From an archaeon (GTDB lineage: Archaea > Thermoproteota > Thermoprotei_A > Marsarchaeales > Marsarchaeaceae): a stretch of 64,000 nucleotides of DNA. The notes under the pieces are model-generated. The model worked only from the letters and a program-made list of their open reading frames with translations. It had not been told where the DNA came from and made no database searches. Positions 48,510 to 58,824 of the stretch are shown here, one piece after another. Made by a program: the position numbers and the translations under genes. The stretch spans positions 18,236-82,235 of the forward strand of contig JAJYZJ010000001.1 in assembly GCA_021800035.1 (NCBI GenBank), read 5' to 3'. Every line of letters begins with the position of its first letter. Within the stretch, counting starts at the first letter, position 1.

Positions 48510-49211
48510 TCAGTAGCCCTTGGCAAGCATGATGAGTATGGTCTGGGTGGCATCTTGGGAGCGATCCGCCATGTTGTCGGCTACGTTAAGGAAATCGCGG
48601 AGTTGAATAATCTGCAGGGTGTTCTCTGCGCCATCGGCGGAGAGAAGCTTGCGCAGCGCTTCACTTTTAAATGAATCGGCGCGTTCTTCGAGCTCTCGTA
48701 CTTCTGCAATCTTGTCAAAGATCTTCTTTTTGTCTACGGGAAGCAAATGAAGAACACTGATGAACTCCTGAATGGCGGAAATGCAGGTGTCGAGGAATCC
48801 CATGACTTCTTTCCAGCCGCAGAAATCCGCCACAATTCCATTAGGAGAGGGAGTGGAGATTATCAGCTTTGAGGCGTCCCAGGCGGCATCTGCTATGTCG
48901 TCAATTTGTTCTATTAGTAACAGGAAATCTTGACGCATTCCACCAAAAAAGGCTCCTTTGGCGATCTTCAGGCTCGAATCGACGTCTAGCCTGTCGGCTT
49001 CGCTCTCTGCTCTTCCTATCGAAGACTGTTCGACCGATGCAGAAACGGCGTTACCCACCGAGAGCTCGGTTATGAGTCTCTTCAAACCCTCGGCGCAACG
49101 CAGAGACTGCTGAGCCTGCGCGTCTATGAGAGAAAGAATATCCCTTTCTCTTCGCGCGGGGTCCAAGATTTCAGGCAGTTTCATAGTGCCACAGCTCACC
49201 AGGAGCAGCAC
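48510..49211 (-). CDS. DUF47 / PhoU-like Pit accessory protein
   Basis: Helical, DFLLLIEQIDDIADAAWDASKLI; RDFLNVADNMADRSQDATQTI; adjacent to pit. Confidence 0.85.
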   Translation of the reverse strand: MLLLVSCGTMKLPEILDPARRERDILSLIDAQAQQSLRCAEGLKRLITELSVGNAVSASVEQSSIGRAESEADRLDVDSSLKIAKGAFFGGMRQDFLLLIEQIDDIADAAWDASKLIISTPSPNGIVADFCGWKEVMGFLDTCISAIQEFISVLHLLPVDKKKIFDKIAEVRELEERADSFKSEALRKLLSADGAENTLQIIQLRDFLNVADNMADRSQDATQTILIMLAKGY

Positions 49212-49350
49212 AGCCTCATTGGCTCTTGATTATAAGTATGTTGAGGATGCTCTCTAGAGGGACTGGTCAGGCTCTATTTCGCGAACTGAACTCTATCATG
49301 TCCACGCTTCAACTATATCTTAAATACGCCAACATTAGAGTCGCCAGAAG

Positions 49351-49899
49351 ATGGTCCAAGGCATAGAGATAAACAGAAACGCTGAGATGTTGAGCTATGC
49401 TTTCGGGGATGTTTTCAAGGGTTTTGACAAAGTGGAAGCGGTGCGCAATATCTTTGGCGACGCAACAGAACAGGTACTGTCTAGGCAGCGCGTGGTTCTT
49501 TACCCCCGGATGGGCTATCTTTCAGTTGACGGCCAATCGGGCTATATTCTCGTCAGCCAACCCTACCTCAGGAACGGGGACGAGGTCTACCTCTACTTGG
49601 ACGTAATTCACGAACTTGTTCATGTCAAGCAGTTCTTGGAAGGGAAGGAGCTGTTTGACGAGCGCTATAGTTACGTGGATAGACCCACCGAGATTGAGGC
49701 GTACCGCGTTGCAACGAACGAAGCTAGACGGATCGGATTGTCTGATGCCAAAATACGAGAATATCTGAAGGTGGAGTGGATAACTAATGCTGAATTTGCC
49801 CGTCTTCTCAGGAGTGTGGGCATGCGCGCAAATGTGGGTCCTTCAGGAGACGTCAAACGGCGTAGCGTAAGTAGACGAAGGTTTGTACTTCCCAAGTAG
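49351..49899 (+). CDS. Small HExxH putative metallopeptidase (paralog of 19345-19872)
   Basis: VIHELVHVKQFLEGKELFDERYSYVDRPTEIEAY. Confidence 0.72.
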   Translation: MVQGIEINRNAEMLSYAFGDVFKGFDKVEAVRNIFGDATEQVLSRQRVVLYPRMGYLSVDGQSGYILVSQPYLRNGDEVYLYLDVIHELVHVKQFLEGKELFDERYSYVDRPTEIEAYRVATNEARRIGLSDAKIREYLKVEWITNAEFARLLRSVGMRANVGPSGDVKRRSVSRRRFVLPK

Positions 49900-50255
49900 T
49901 CCGAGAAGGATGCATATCCGGGGTTGATTCCGCGCATCAGTCCTTTTTGTACGGCGAAAAGCGCATGGCGGACTTCAGACCGACAGGATGCGATGAACCA
50001 GACTTTTTCTTAACGTAAAATACTCTGGACGTATTCCTGTCCTGTAAGCAAACTGTAACTCGGAATGAATCTGGTTGGGGGTGGCACCAATGCGCCCGGG
50101 TTTACCTCTTTCACACGCAAGTAAAACGTGGCGTCAATTCACGTGGTCTCTTTTTGCCGGTGGGAGGGACACTGGCCAGGTTCGGGCATATTGATGAGGG
50201 ACCAAATAAAAAATCCTAGGCAAAGGTTTATTCCAAGCAGTTTGAAAACGTCCTG

Positions 50256-50741
50256 ATGGCCAAAGTTAGTAAGTCTGGCAAAGATCTTCCAGAGGGCGAC
50301 ACACTGGAAGGGCAGATTGCAAACGCCGAAAATCACCTAAAGGCAATGGAGGCAGCTGTTGAGCATATCTGGAAGAAGTATCAGAGTCATTCATGGGTGG
50401 GTATTTACCTCCTCGAGGGAGATACGCTTGTTCTGGGTCCATGGAAGGGAAAACAGCCCACCATCCATACACGCATTCCCATAGGTATGGGCATATGTGG
50501 CTCGGCCGCCAGAACCCGAGAGACAGTGATAGTTGACGACGTGTCTAAGGACCCTAGATACTTAGAATGCTTTCTTGATACCAAATCGGAGATTGTTGTT
50601 CCAATTTGCAAAAACGGAAATGTACTGGGTGAGATCGACGTCGATGGAGATCGACAAGGCGCATTCGGCGAAAGCGATCGCCACTATCTGGAGCTTATAG
50701 CAGAACAGCTCGCGTCGCGACTGTTTGAGCACGAATCGTAA
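50256..50741 (+). CDS. GAF-domain protein (free methionine-R-sulfoxide reductase-like)
   Basis: SWVGIYLLEGDTLVLGPWKGKQPTIHTRIPIGMGICGSAARTRETVIVDDVSKDPRYL. Confidence 0.85.
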   Translation: MAKVSKSGKDLPEGDTLEGQIANAENHLKAMEAAVEHIWKKYQSHSWVGIYLLEGDTLVLGPWKGKQPTIHTRIPIGMGICGSAARTRETVIVDDVSKDPRYLECFLDTKSEIVVPICKNGNVLGEIDVDGDRQGAFGESDRHYLELIAEQLASRLFEHES

Positions 50742-50748
50742 GCCTGAG

Positions 50749-52123
50749 CGCTCACAGCCCAGCCCAGATCAGCTTTACCGATTTGAGGGGGACCAGAAGT
50801 TGACCTTCCTTCAGCAAAAGAAGGGTTTCAGAGACTTTCTTCTGACACTGGTCTCTGAACGCGCACTTAACATGGTAGATAGTCGGTTTTCCCGGATGTT
50901 TAAAGCGGTTGAGGCTTCTGGCTACGCTTTATGCCAGCCCTATCCAGTCTGAAATCCTCTTGGAATTTGAGGTAACAACTTTCGGAAATCAGCATGCAAG
51001 CAGCGCCGCTGTAGCGTGTTACTTCGAGCGCCAAGGGGGCGAAATCCTTCCCAGACTCTCCAAGGCGATCTCAAATCCACTCCGCCCAAATGGAACGGCC
51101 AGAATTTGCGAATCCTCCTTCCTATGAGACGGTCGAGGACAATGTCGACCTGCCCCCGCAGCCTCCAGTCCTGCGTGCTAGGGGTAACCGCTTTTGGTGC
51201 GTGAACTCAGCAGTATTCTGGGTTAACAACCGCAGGGACGGCTCCAAACTGAATTTCGGTAGAATGACATTTGCTTGGGATGAAAGAGGAAAATTTATTA
51301 TTAGAGTCGTGCCAAGAGACCTGCTAATTTACCACAAGTGTTCGACGGGCGAAATTGTTGCTGCCGCCACGATCGGTATTGGACTCGGTTCTCTATCGCA
51401 GCTGCAATCGCAGTTCCTACCGGTTACGATGGTTCGGACATTGCGAACGCGCTAGAACCCGAATCACTGGTCCGCGCCCGGTTCACTCATCTTCCCGCTC
51501 GCATCGGATAGCGAATTCGTTCTTGAGCGTAGAATAGTTGAGTCCCTGGGCGAAGATGAAATATCATTCTTCGACATAACCTGGACCCTTGATACCATTA
51601 GGCACCAGCCTGTTTTCGAACCGTCTCACGCCAGCCATGATAAACCCCGCGTCTATCAACACCTACCTGCGGTGCTATGGCAAGCACCGGACACGCGTGA
51701 TTCTCCCAGGGGAGCCTGCCATTCTTAGTGAAATCTCAAGCAGAGTTGAGGGCATGAATGTCTACCTCATAACCGCAGGTGGCAGTTGGCTACGCGCTGT
51801 GGTGGAAATTAGAAAGGGGAAAAGGATCATGGCAAGGGAGCGATTCACGCGGAGTTTCGCGGTCTCGGTTCCCTCAAATAAGTTGTGGCGGTGGATTGCG
51901 GTGGTGGATCAAGACATTGGCATCAGAAACCCAGAGGAGGTTGAGTGGGCGACTTCTACTAGGTTTCAGGTCGGCGCAGGACTTGTTCTGCCCGAGGATG
52001 TCACCGGTTTATTTCTTGACCCAATTGTAGACGAACACACTACTCACCTTAAAGAGGGTTCGGACGCAATCGTCGAATATAGAAGAAAGAGGGAAGAATC
52101 TCGGGGATGTAGCCGGAAGGGGT
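50749..52123 (+). pseudogene. Frameshifted UbiD-family decarboxylase pseudogene
   Basis: UbiD-like blocks in different frames: FRDFLLTL, FGNQHASSAA, LNFGRMTF..AAATIGIGLGSL, LASDSEFVLERRIVES, KLWRWIAVVDQDIGIRNPEEVEWATSTRFQVGAGLV..LDP. Confidence 0.8.
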
Positions 52124-52381
52124 TGATCCGAGCAATTACGAAGGGGTATCAGTTGAGATGTTCACAATTCACCTCGAGTGCTTGTTGACCAGTAATTCCC
52201 GACGTACACTCGGGCTCGCCTCATAAAGAGAAGACGCAAATCTAGCTGTTAAAAACTCAGCGTTGCCACCGGACAGCTAGATAATGTTTATTCCAGAATC
52301 TTGTTTTCAGAACTCGATAGCGGATGTCTCAGTATTTGCAGCCCTCGGTCGCTTTTACTCTCATTCTCGGCCAATGATTCC

Positions 52382-52726
52382 TTAATCTTCGACTTCAGGA
52401 GGCTTCGGTTTTGCGAGCTGTTTCAGGCATTCATAGCATATGTTAGCAAGCTGGACATCATTTGAACCCACGCTTTTTCTAAAAATCTCTCCAAACTTTC
52501 TCATTTTGACTTCTCTATCGGGATCGGAGCCTTCCGGCCAGTTCGCCCGGTATTCAGCATAGAATAGGAAGGGTTTTGCTGATCTCGCTTCGTTCTTGTC
52601 ATCATCGGTGAAATACCCATGTGCACGGGCCAACCGCATCCTTTCCGGCCATTCCTTCTTCTTCCTGAAAATCGAAACCAATCTTTCCCCTGGAGACTGT
52701 TTATTAGTGCTGGACAGCATATACAT
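52382..52726 (-). CDS. Hypothetical protein
   Basis: 114 aa ORF with protein-like composition, ends with CYECLKQLAKPKPPEVED. Confidence 0.5.
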   Translation of the reverse strand: MYMLSSTNKQSPGERLVSIFRKKKEWPERMRLARAHGYFTDDDKNEARSAKPFLFYAEYRANWPEGSDPDREVKMRKFGEIFRKSVGSNDVQLANICYECLKQLAKPKPPEVED

Positions 52727-52871
52727 TTCCTCAAACTCTGGTCAGGCGGAACAATCCAACGCTGGATCGAGGGCCTGTATCCCTTCGTATGGAGATTTGG
52801 CGTGGCTCAACTTAAGCATAGAGTTCCTAAGATGGCTTAAGTATAGATGTACCCAAGGATTAGTGAAAATA

Positions 52872-54359
52872 ATGAGAAGCGCCGCTGATTACCTTGGGAG
52901 CCTACAGGACGGCAGAACTGTATACTACAGGGGCGAGAGAGTCAGGGACATCACGAGCCACCCGGTGCTTAAGATACCTGTGCAGCACTCGGCCCGGCTC
53001 TTCTCTTTGCGCGATACGGATTCGCTTAGGAAAGAGCTTGTTGTAACCGATCGGCAGCTAGGAGATATCAGTGGCTTTTTCCTGATTCCAACCTCCTCAA
53101 GCGATCTTCTATATCGCTCTAAAATAATCGCGCTCTCGACTCGAGCTTCAGGGGGAGTGTTCAACATAACACAGGTGATAGGGTCGGACGCTTTATTCGC
53201 GCTTTCTATTGTTGCGAAGAGGATGGCGAAGGAGAGTGCGGAAAGAGTGCAGAGTTTGTGGAGGCGCGCCGCCAAGGAAGATCTCGCTCTGGCTGTGGCC
53301 CAAACAGACGTCAAGGGTGACAGGTCGAAGAGGCCGCACGAGCAGAGGGAACGCGACATGTATCTCAGGGTAGTGGAGCGTCGCTCGGATGGCATAGTGG
53401 TGAGGGGTGCTAAGGCGCACACAACGCAGAGCATTACCTCGAATGAGATAGTGGTTCTGCCGTCACGGTCCCTTACGGCGGCGGACCGCGACTACGCGGT
53501 GGCATTTTCTGTTCCCGCTAACGCGAAGGGATTGAAACTCATAGTAAGGCCGATGCTCGAGATTGAAGGGCTGCCTACGCAGAAGGACGCTCCCGTAAGC
53601 TCACGCGACGCTGAAGCTGAAAGTCTGACTATCTTCGACGACGTGTTTGTTCCAGCAGACAGAGTGTTTCTGGATGGGGATTGGAAATTGGCTGGCGAGC
53701 TTGCGAACCTGTTTGCGCTTTACCACCGCTTTACTGCAATATCCTACCGCCCGGTGACATGCGACCTCTACATTGGTGCCGCCCGCCTTGCTGCGAAGTC
53801 CAATGGCATAACTGAAAAATCGCACGTGAAGGACGCGTTGCTGGACATGGTGCTCTATCGCGAGTACATGGAAATGGCTGCCACCGCTGCCTGTCATGCA
53901 TCTAGGCTTGACTCGATTTCTGGCGTTGCAATACCGAACGAGCTCTATACGAACCTGGGAAAGCTTAATTCTAATGCAGCGTTCCACGAATTCATTTCAA
54001 GGTTGGTGGATATCGCAGGAGGTCTGGTGTCGACCTTGCCGGGAAGCGAAGACCTCGACAATAAAGAAGAATCCGAATATATTCTGAAATATTTAGAGGG
54101 GAGCGAAGAAACACTCGGTGACCGTTATAGAATAATGAGGCTCGTCAGGGAACTCGTGGGCGGGCCATTCACGGGTTATATGCTGGGCTGGATGACACAC
54201 GCAGAAGGTTCCGTTCAGGCCAGCAAAATTGCCATGCTCAGAGCCTACGATTTTACCGGCGCAGAGGAGCTTGCGGTCAGGGCGGCAGGAATCGGAGCCG
54301 TGAACGAAAGGGAAGGGAAGACCAAAAGAGGCCAAGCTGACAGAGCCAAAAGCGAGTAG
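52872..54359 (+). CDS. HpaB / 4-hydroxybutyryl-CoA dehydratase family protein
   Basis: IFDDVFVPADRVFLDGDW, RIMRLVRELVGGPFTGYMLGWMTHAEGSVQASKIAMLRAYDF; start trimmed from ORF 52596. Confidence 0.85.
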   Translation: MRSAADYLGSLQDGRTVYYRGERVRDITSHPVLKIPVQHSARLFSLRDTDSLRKELVVTDRQLGDISGFFLIPTSSSDLLYRSKIIALSTRASGGVFNITQVIGSDALFALSIVAKRMAKESAERVQSLWRRAAKEDLALAVAQTDVKGDRSKRPHEQRERDMYLRVVERRSDGIVVRGAKAHTTQSITSNEIVVLPSRSLTAADRDYAVAFSVPANAKGLKLIVRPMLEIEGLPTQKDAPVSSRDAEAESLTIFDDVFVPADRVFLDGDWKLAGELANLFALYHRFTAISYRPVTCDLYIGAARLAAKSNGITEKSHVKDALLDMVLYREYMEMAATAACHASRLDSISGVAIPNELYTNLGKLNSNAAFHEFISRLVDIAGGLVSTLPGSEDLDNKEESEYILKYLEGSEETLGDRYRIMRLVRELVGGPFTGYMLGWMTHAEGSVQASKIAMLRAYDFTGAEELAVRAAGIGAVNEREGKTKRGQADRAKSE

Positions 54360-54866
54360 ACGGTCTCAGTCGCACGTTATCCCGCAGTTGTCGGGGTCTG
54401 CCCAAATCCGCTTCCAATGGGAGTGTGTCTTGCCTCATTGCTATTGCGATTCTCCGGAGTGGGCATGGCAAGGCTGGTTTACGCGGGGAGTATCGGACTG
54501 CAGTTCACTTCGTGCTTTCTATTTTCTGCTTGCAGATTGGAGATTGAAGTGCTCTGGCTCGCAGGTCCAATATGGCCAACAAAGAACGATTTTCAGAACA
54601 CAGGCGCTTGTATTGTCCTCCTTCAGGTATTTGTGGCGGCGACTCTTGCAGAGATCCACATGCATTAGCAACTTCACAGATATCCTGTTCCGCCCACTCC
54701 AATTCGGAGCAAGTTTACGAACCGGCATGCGGATATTTCGTTGAGGGCAAAAGAGACGCGGTACTGAAACATTGCAGGCCCTCATAAACCCTGAAAAAAC
54801 ATTTAGTGTTTTCCAGCGTTGTGAGGTACAAGAAAGAGGCATAAGCCAGTGGGCCGTTAAGGTCTT

Positions 54867-55352
54867 GTGCGACTCCCATATGCAGTCCTCAAGCTGAGCT
54901 TTAATTTCCGGTCAAGTGCAGCTGACGTATTTGGCTGGTGGACAGAACTTGAGCCAAAGGGCTACGTCGGTCGCAGCCTCAAGCGGATTTCTGTCCTTGA
55001 GCGAGCCCCGGGCCATGCGAAGGTCAAGACTGAATGGAGTTTTGCGGGCAGACGCTTCGAAATGGATGAGGAGTTGGTAATAGTTTCCGATAGACTTTGG
55101 GTGTGGTATTCCAGTTTTCTGGGCGTGCCGGCCAAGGAAACATTTAGACTTGACGTAACTGCGGAAGGCTGCACTCTAGATATACTCTCAGAGATGACTC
55201 CCAGGTCTTGGCGGATTCTGTTGTTTCTTCTGATTGGCTGGTACTGGCGGCGCCAAGACAGGCTTGAATGGAGAGCTGCGGCAGCGTCATGCGTCCAAGA
55301 GCTACAGACTGGGTGGAAGTCTACTGCGCAAGAGCTTTCCCGGCAAAATTAG
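54867..55352 (+). CDS. SRPBCC-like hypothetical protein
   Basis: FRSSAADVFGWWTELEPKGY...KTEWSFAGRRFEMDEELV, hydrophobic segment near C-terminus. Confidence 0.55.
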   Translation: MRLPYAVLKLSFNFRSSAADVFGWWTELEPKGYVGRSLKRISVLERAPGHAKVKTEWSFAGRRFEMDEELVIVSDRLWVWYSSFLGVPAKETFRLDVTAEGCTLDILSEMTPRSWRILLFLLIGWYWRRQDRLEWRAAAASCVQELQTGWKSTAQELSRQN

Positions 55353-55439
55353 AGGCATTTGCGACATGTATAGCCCATAGCTGGCTCAGCACTCCACAGG
55401 ATTTTTAGGCCAAGAAAACCCAGAGTCAAAAAACAGTAA

Positions 55440-55778
55440 CTATGTTATTAGCTCTCGAGCCTTGGTTTCAGCTTCAGACAAATCCTGCTTCAGCTCATCG
55501 ATCTTCTGAAGGCAAGCTATGAACCTCTTCCCCTTCTCAGTTGTCTTATAGATATTGCCTTCCTTAATGAGTAGGGAATTGTTTAGGCAGAACTTGATAT
55601 ATTTCTCAAGAACGAGGGGGTTCACGTTGGATCGAAACATTATGTGAGTTTTCTTTGCGCCTGCCGATGCTGCCACAAGCATTGCCATAATTAGTTCCGC
55701 ACTACCCCTCTTCTTGCGAGCGACCACCGGCTGAGGGAATACTTTATCTAAGGTAATCTCCGCCACATCTGTCACCAC
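55440..55778 (-). CDS. Archaeal winged-helix protein (HTH_45-like)
   Basis: AKKTHIMFRSNVNPLVLEKYIKFCLNNSLLIKEGNIYKTTEKGKRF. Confidence 0.8.
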   Translation of the reverse strand: MVTDVAEITLDKVFPQPVVARKKRGSAELIMAMLVAASAGAKKTHIMFRSNVNPLVLEKYIKFCLNNSLLIKEGNIYKTTEKGKRFIACLQKIDELKQDLSEAETKARELIT

Positions 55779-56112
55779 GAATCGACTCTATGCGTTTTAT
55801 CAAGCGTGTAGCTTCAATATATACATTTTGTTTTCTGGTGTTGTTAACATGTTAGCAGATTTGTCCCAACGAAGTGAAGATTTTGGTATCAAATGAGGTA
55901 ACTAGCCCTTTGAACACGTTAGCCCGATCCGCGCCGACATGCTGCCAAACTCGGGTTTTGCGGGAACACCGTACTTAAGCCTAGTGTGACGTATATGTGC
56001 AACTTTTCTGGGACAGTCCGAAAGCTGCAAGCATGCGGTAAACTTGGTGCTTGGGCCAGTTTTCGAGAATTGCTAGGTTAGCTGCCGGTTGTGCACAGCT
56101 GACGTGAAAGAG

Positions 56113-56424
56113 TCAGTCTGAGAGTCCTGCGTTGATGCACGTCCAAAATTCTTCTGATAATTTCGCGATTTCCCTCCCCGTCTTTTCTCTTGCAGTCGCT
56201 GCAAGCGCAATCATTGAAACCCCGACTACTGTAGTAACTGGTTCGGGCGCTAAGGCAAGTGCCGCCCCGATCTTTGCTACGCGCGAGTGCTTCGGATATG
56301 AGCCCACCCCCTTCGCGCCTCCCAATACGCGCGCTGAGCTCGCGAGCACGATCTCGGAGCCCAGCAATTCCCGAGCAGATTCTAGCCGAGATTCCACGGC
56401 GCGTTTGTAACTGGCGGCGTCCAC
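56113..56424 (-). CDS. Hypothetical protein with hydrophobic segment
   Basis: IGAALALAPEPVTTVVGVSMIALAATAREKTGREIAKLSEEFW; overlapping ORFs in other frames look random. Confidence 0.45.
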   Translation of the reverse strand: MDAASYKRAVESRLESARELLGSEIVLASSARVLGGAKGVGSYPKHSRVAKIGAALALAPEPVTTVVGVSMIALAATAREKTGREIAKLSEEFWTCINAGLSD

Positions 56425-56601
56425 TCATCGTCACCAGCCGTCGAGAGCCGTATGGACGGTTAAGAACCGCACCGAAAATGCGAATCCGCGATAACGAGGG
56501 CGAGTTGCTCTTTGGCTTGGCCGGGCAAGCCGGATCGGTCTTGGGCAACAGGAAGAGCCATGCCGAATATGAAACGAAGCTGTGTCTGGATTAGGAGCGA
56601 A

Positions 56602-57288
56602 TCAGTCAAAGATCTCTCGCATCAATGCGAGCATTTTCTCCGTGCGCACACGATGTTCATCGAGCAATCTGTTAAAGTATTCGTCGAGTTCTGCATCGTC
56701 CATGGAGAGAGCCCTAAACACGAGCCTTCTTTCCGTGGCGGACAGCGACTTTTCGTGAAGTGCTTCTCGACCAGAATCAAGCGCCTCTCTTCGGACTGTC
56801 ACAAGCGTGCTGTAGAGTTCTCGGACGCGGCTCATTGTCTCCTCAAGGTCCTCTACGACACTCCGGATTTCTTTGATTTTTTCATCCGGGGGCAGATGTT
56901 TTGCCTTGCGTAGCCTTGCTTCGAACTCACCGGCGTCAAATGTCACCGAGTGTTCTGCGCGTCTTGAAGGCTGTGCTATCTTGAATTTTCCGCCAAGCAA
57001 GTCGCGTGCTAGGTCTTCTGTCACGCTTAAGGATTCGGCAAGCCGGTAATACTTTTTCGGAGGAGTGCCCCCTTCACCCGACACGATAAATGGCTCAATC
57101 AAACCTTTGGCCAAGAGATACTCCAAGTGTTTTAGAATGGCCTGCTGGCTTACGTTCAGCTCTCTGCTGAGTTCGTTCAGATAAGTGGGCTCTTCGGCAA
57201 GGACTTCAAGAATCCTCCTCCTTGTTTCATTCCCCAGTACGTCGAATATATCGTCTCCATCGCCGCTGGGGTAGGGTCTCGACGGCAT
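56602..57288 (-). CDS. ArsR-like HTH transcriptional regulator
   Basis: DIFDVLGNETRRRILEVLAEEPTYLNELSRELNVSQQAILKHLEYLLAKGLIEPF. Confidence 0.9.
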   Translation of the reverse strand: MPSRPYPSGDGDDIFDVLGNETRRRILEVLAEEPTYLNELSRELNVSQQAILKHLEYLLAKGLIEPFIVSGEGGTPPKKYYRLAESLSVTEDLARDLLGGKFKIAQPSRRAEHSVTFDAGEFEARLRKAKHLPPDEKIKEIRSVVEDLEETMSRVRELYSTLVTVRREALDSGREALHEKSLSATERRLVFRALSMDDAELDEYFNRLLDEHRVRTEKMLALMREIFD

Positions 57289-57375
57289 AACCGCTCACAC
57301 GATACATATCAGTAACCAAAGGTTATTAAGAGTTTCCCGCGAGAGCATGGTGCTCCGACGTAAAGCACGGGCCAG

Positions 57376-58176
57376 CTAGTTGACGAACGCATTTTCGCCT
57401 GCGCTAGAACAGTTGCACTCCCTCGGCTCAACAGAAGCCGCCACTGCTTTGTAAAGTATTTTTCTCGCGCTTTCCACATTTTTACGCTGAGTCTCCACAA
57501 CCTCCTTTGCATTTACCGGACTGCTGGCCCATACATCAAAATCTGTTACGAGCGCAAGAGTACAATAACAAAGCGATAGTTCCCGAGCGAGTACTATTTC
57601 CGGGACTAGAGTCATTCCGACAACATGGGCTCGGAACTGTCTCCAGAGCTCAGACTCAGCTCTTGTGCTGAATCTGGGACCTTCTATGCAGAGGTATGTT
57701 CCTCCTGCACGATACTTGATCCCGACTTCTTCAGCTGCCCGGCCGAGCTGGACGAGCAATTCTGGGCAAAAAGGGTCTGCCGCGGAGAAGTGAGCAACTT
57801 TGGGCCCGTCATAGTAAGTGTAGCACCTGTTCTTCGTCATGTCTATGAATTGATCAGGGAAGACCACAGTGCCGGGCGGGAGGTCCTCTCGCAAACTGCC
57901 GACAGCGCTTGGCGCGAAAATACGCTCCACTCCGAGCTCCTTTAGCGCCCAGAGATTTGCCCTGCTGTTTATCTTGTGAGGTGGAATCGTATGGCCCCTT
58001 CCGTGTCTAGGGAGGAAGGCCACCCGTTTGCCACCTATCTTCCCTACATGGATAGAGTCGCTCGTCTCGCCATATGGGGTATGCTTGTTTATTTCTTGGG
58101 GGTCTGTCAGTAGAGCAGGGTCGTAAAAACCGCTTCCTCCAATTATGCCAATACTGGCTCTCAAACTCACGTTCAC
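57376..58176 (-). CDS. mtnP: S-methyl-5'-thioadenosine phosphorylase
   Basis: IGIIGGSGFYDPALL, LPRHGRGHTIPPHKINSRANLWALKELGV, CIEGPRFSTRAESELWR. Confidence 0.93.
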   Translation of the reverse strand: MNVSLRASIGIIGGSGFYDPALLTDPQEINKHTPYGETSDSIHVGKIGGKRVAFLPRHGRGHTIPPHKINSRANLWALKELGVERIFAPSAVGSLREDLPPGTVVFPDQFIDMTKNRCYTYYDGPKVAHFSAADPFCPELLVQLGRAAEEVGIKYRAGGTYLCIEGPRFSTRAESELWRQFRAHVVGMTLVPEIVLARELSLCYCTLALVTDFDVWASSPVNAKEVVETQRKNVESARKILYKAVAASVEPRECNCSSAGENAFVN

Positions 58177-58824
58177 TGGAACACTTTCCCCATATTAGAC
58201 TTTGCTGAATAAGGTCCCGTGCCGGCCATGCACAGAATGTTAGTGAACTCAACTGTTGGGAGAACCCTTGGAGATGAACCGTTAGCCCAACTCCAAACCT
58301 CGGCGGGAACGCCGACCCCACGAATCTAAGCCGCAGGCACAAATACTAAACATTCACGGCGCTCCGTTCTAATCTCTACGGCATCGCTTTACCGATTCAT
58401 GGACCCCATATCAAGTGTTGGGACAGCAAGACCTGCCGTGGCCTGCCGCAGCTAACCGAAAACATCAAACTCCCTCAGTGAGCCAATTAATGCCAGTTCG
58501 AAGACTGGTGCCAAACCATATGATTTGGGGAGCGTGCCAAGCCACTGCATTGCAATCTTATGTTTTCCCGCACGGCTTTTCGATCGTATCAAGTTCGTTG
58601 CAGCCACTTGGGAAGTGGGCAGGCGCTCTTCAAAGTGCGCGGGAATGTTTTATCAAGATTTTCGAGGGAGATCTTGCCTGTTCGGTTTCTGCAATCTTGC
58701 CATGGCGCAGAGTCAAAGTAGAGTTCACGCGCATTTAGCTGTTGGGTGAACACGGTGACCGGCTCTGAGCGAGGCAGCCGAAACGCTTTTACCGATAGTG
58801 CATCGATGGAGGAGGTCGAATCGC

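Noticed and set aside
52596-52871. N-terminal extension of the HpaB-family ORF
   Set aside because: Overlaps an antisense ORF and an intergenic region; the extension looks non-coding and an ATG at 52872 fits the family start.
58190-58797. ORFs in the 600-bp gap between mtnP and the HEAT gene
   Set aside because: Several overlapping frames of similar length with no protein-like pattern.
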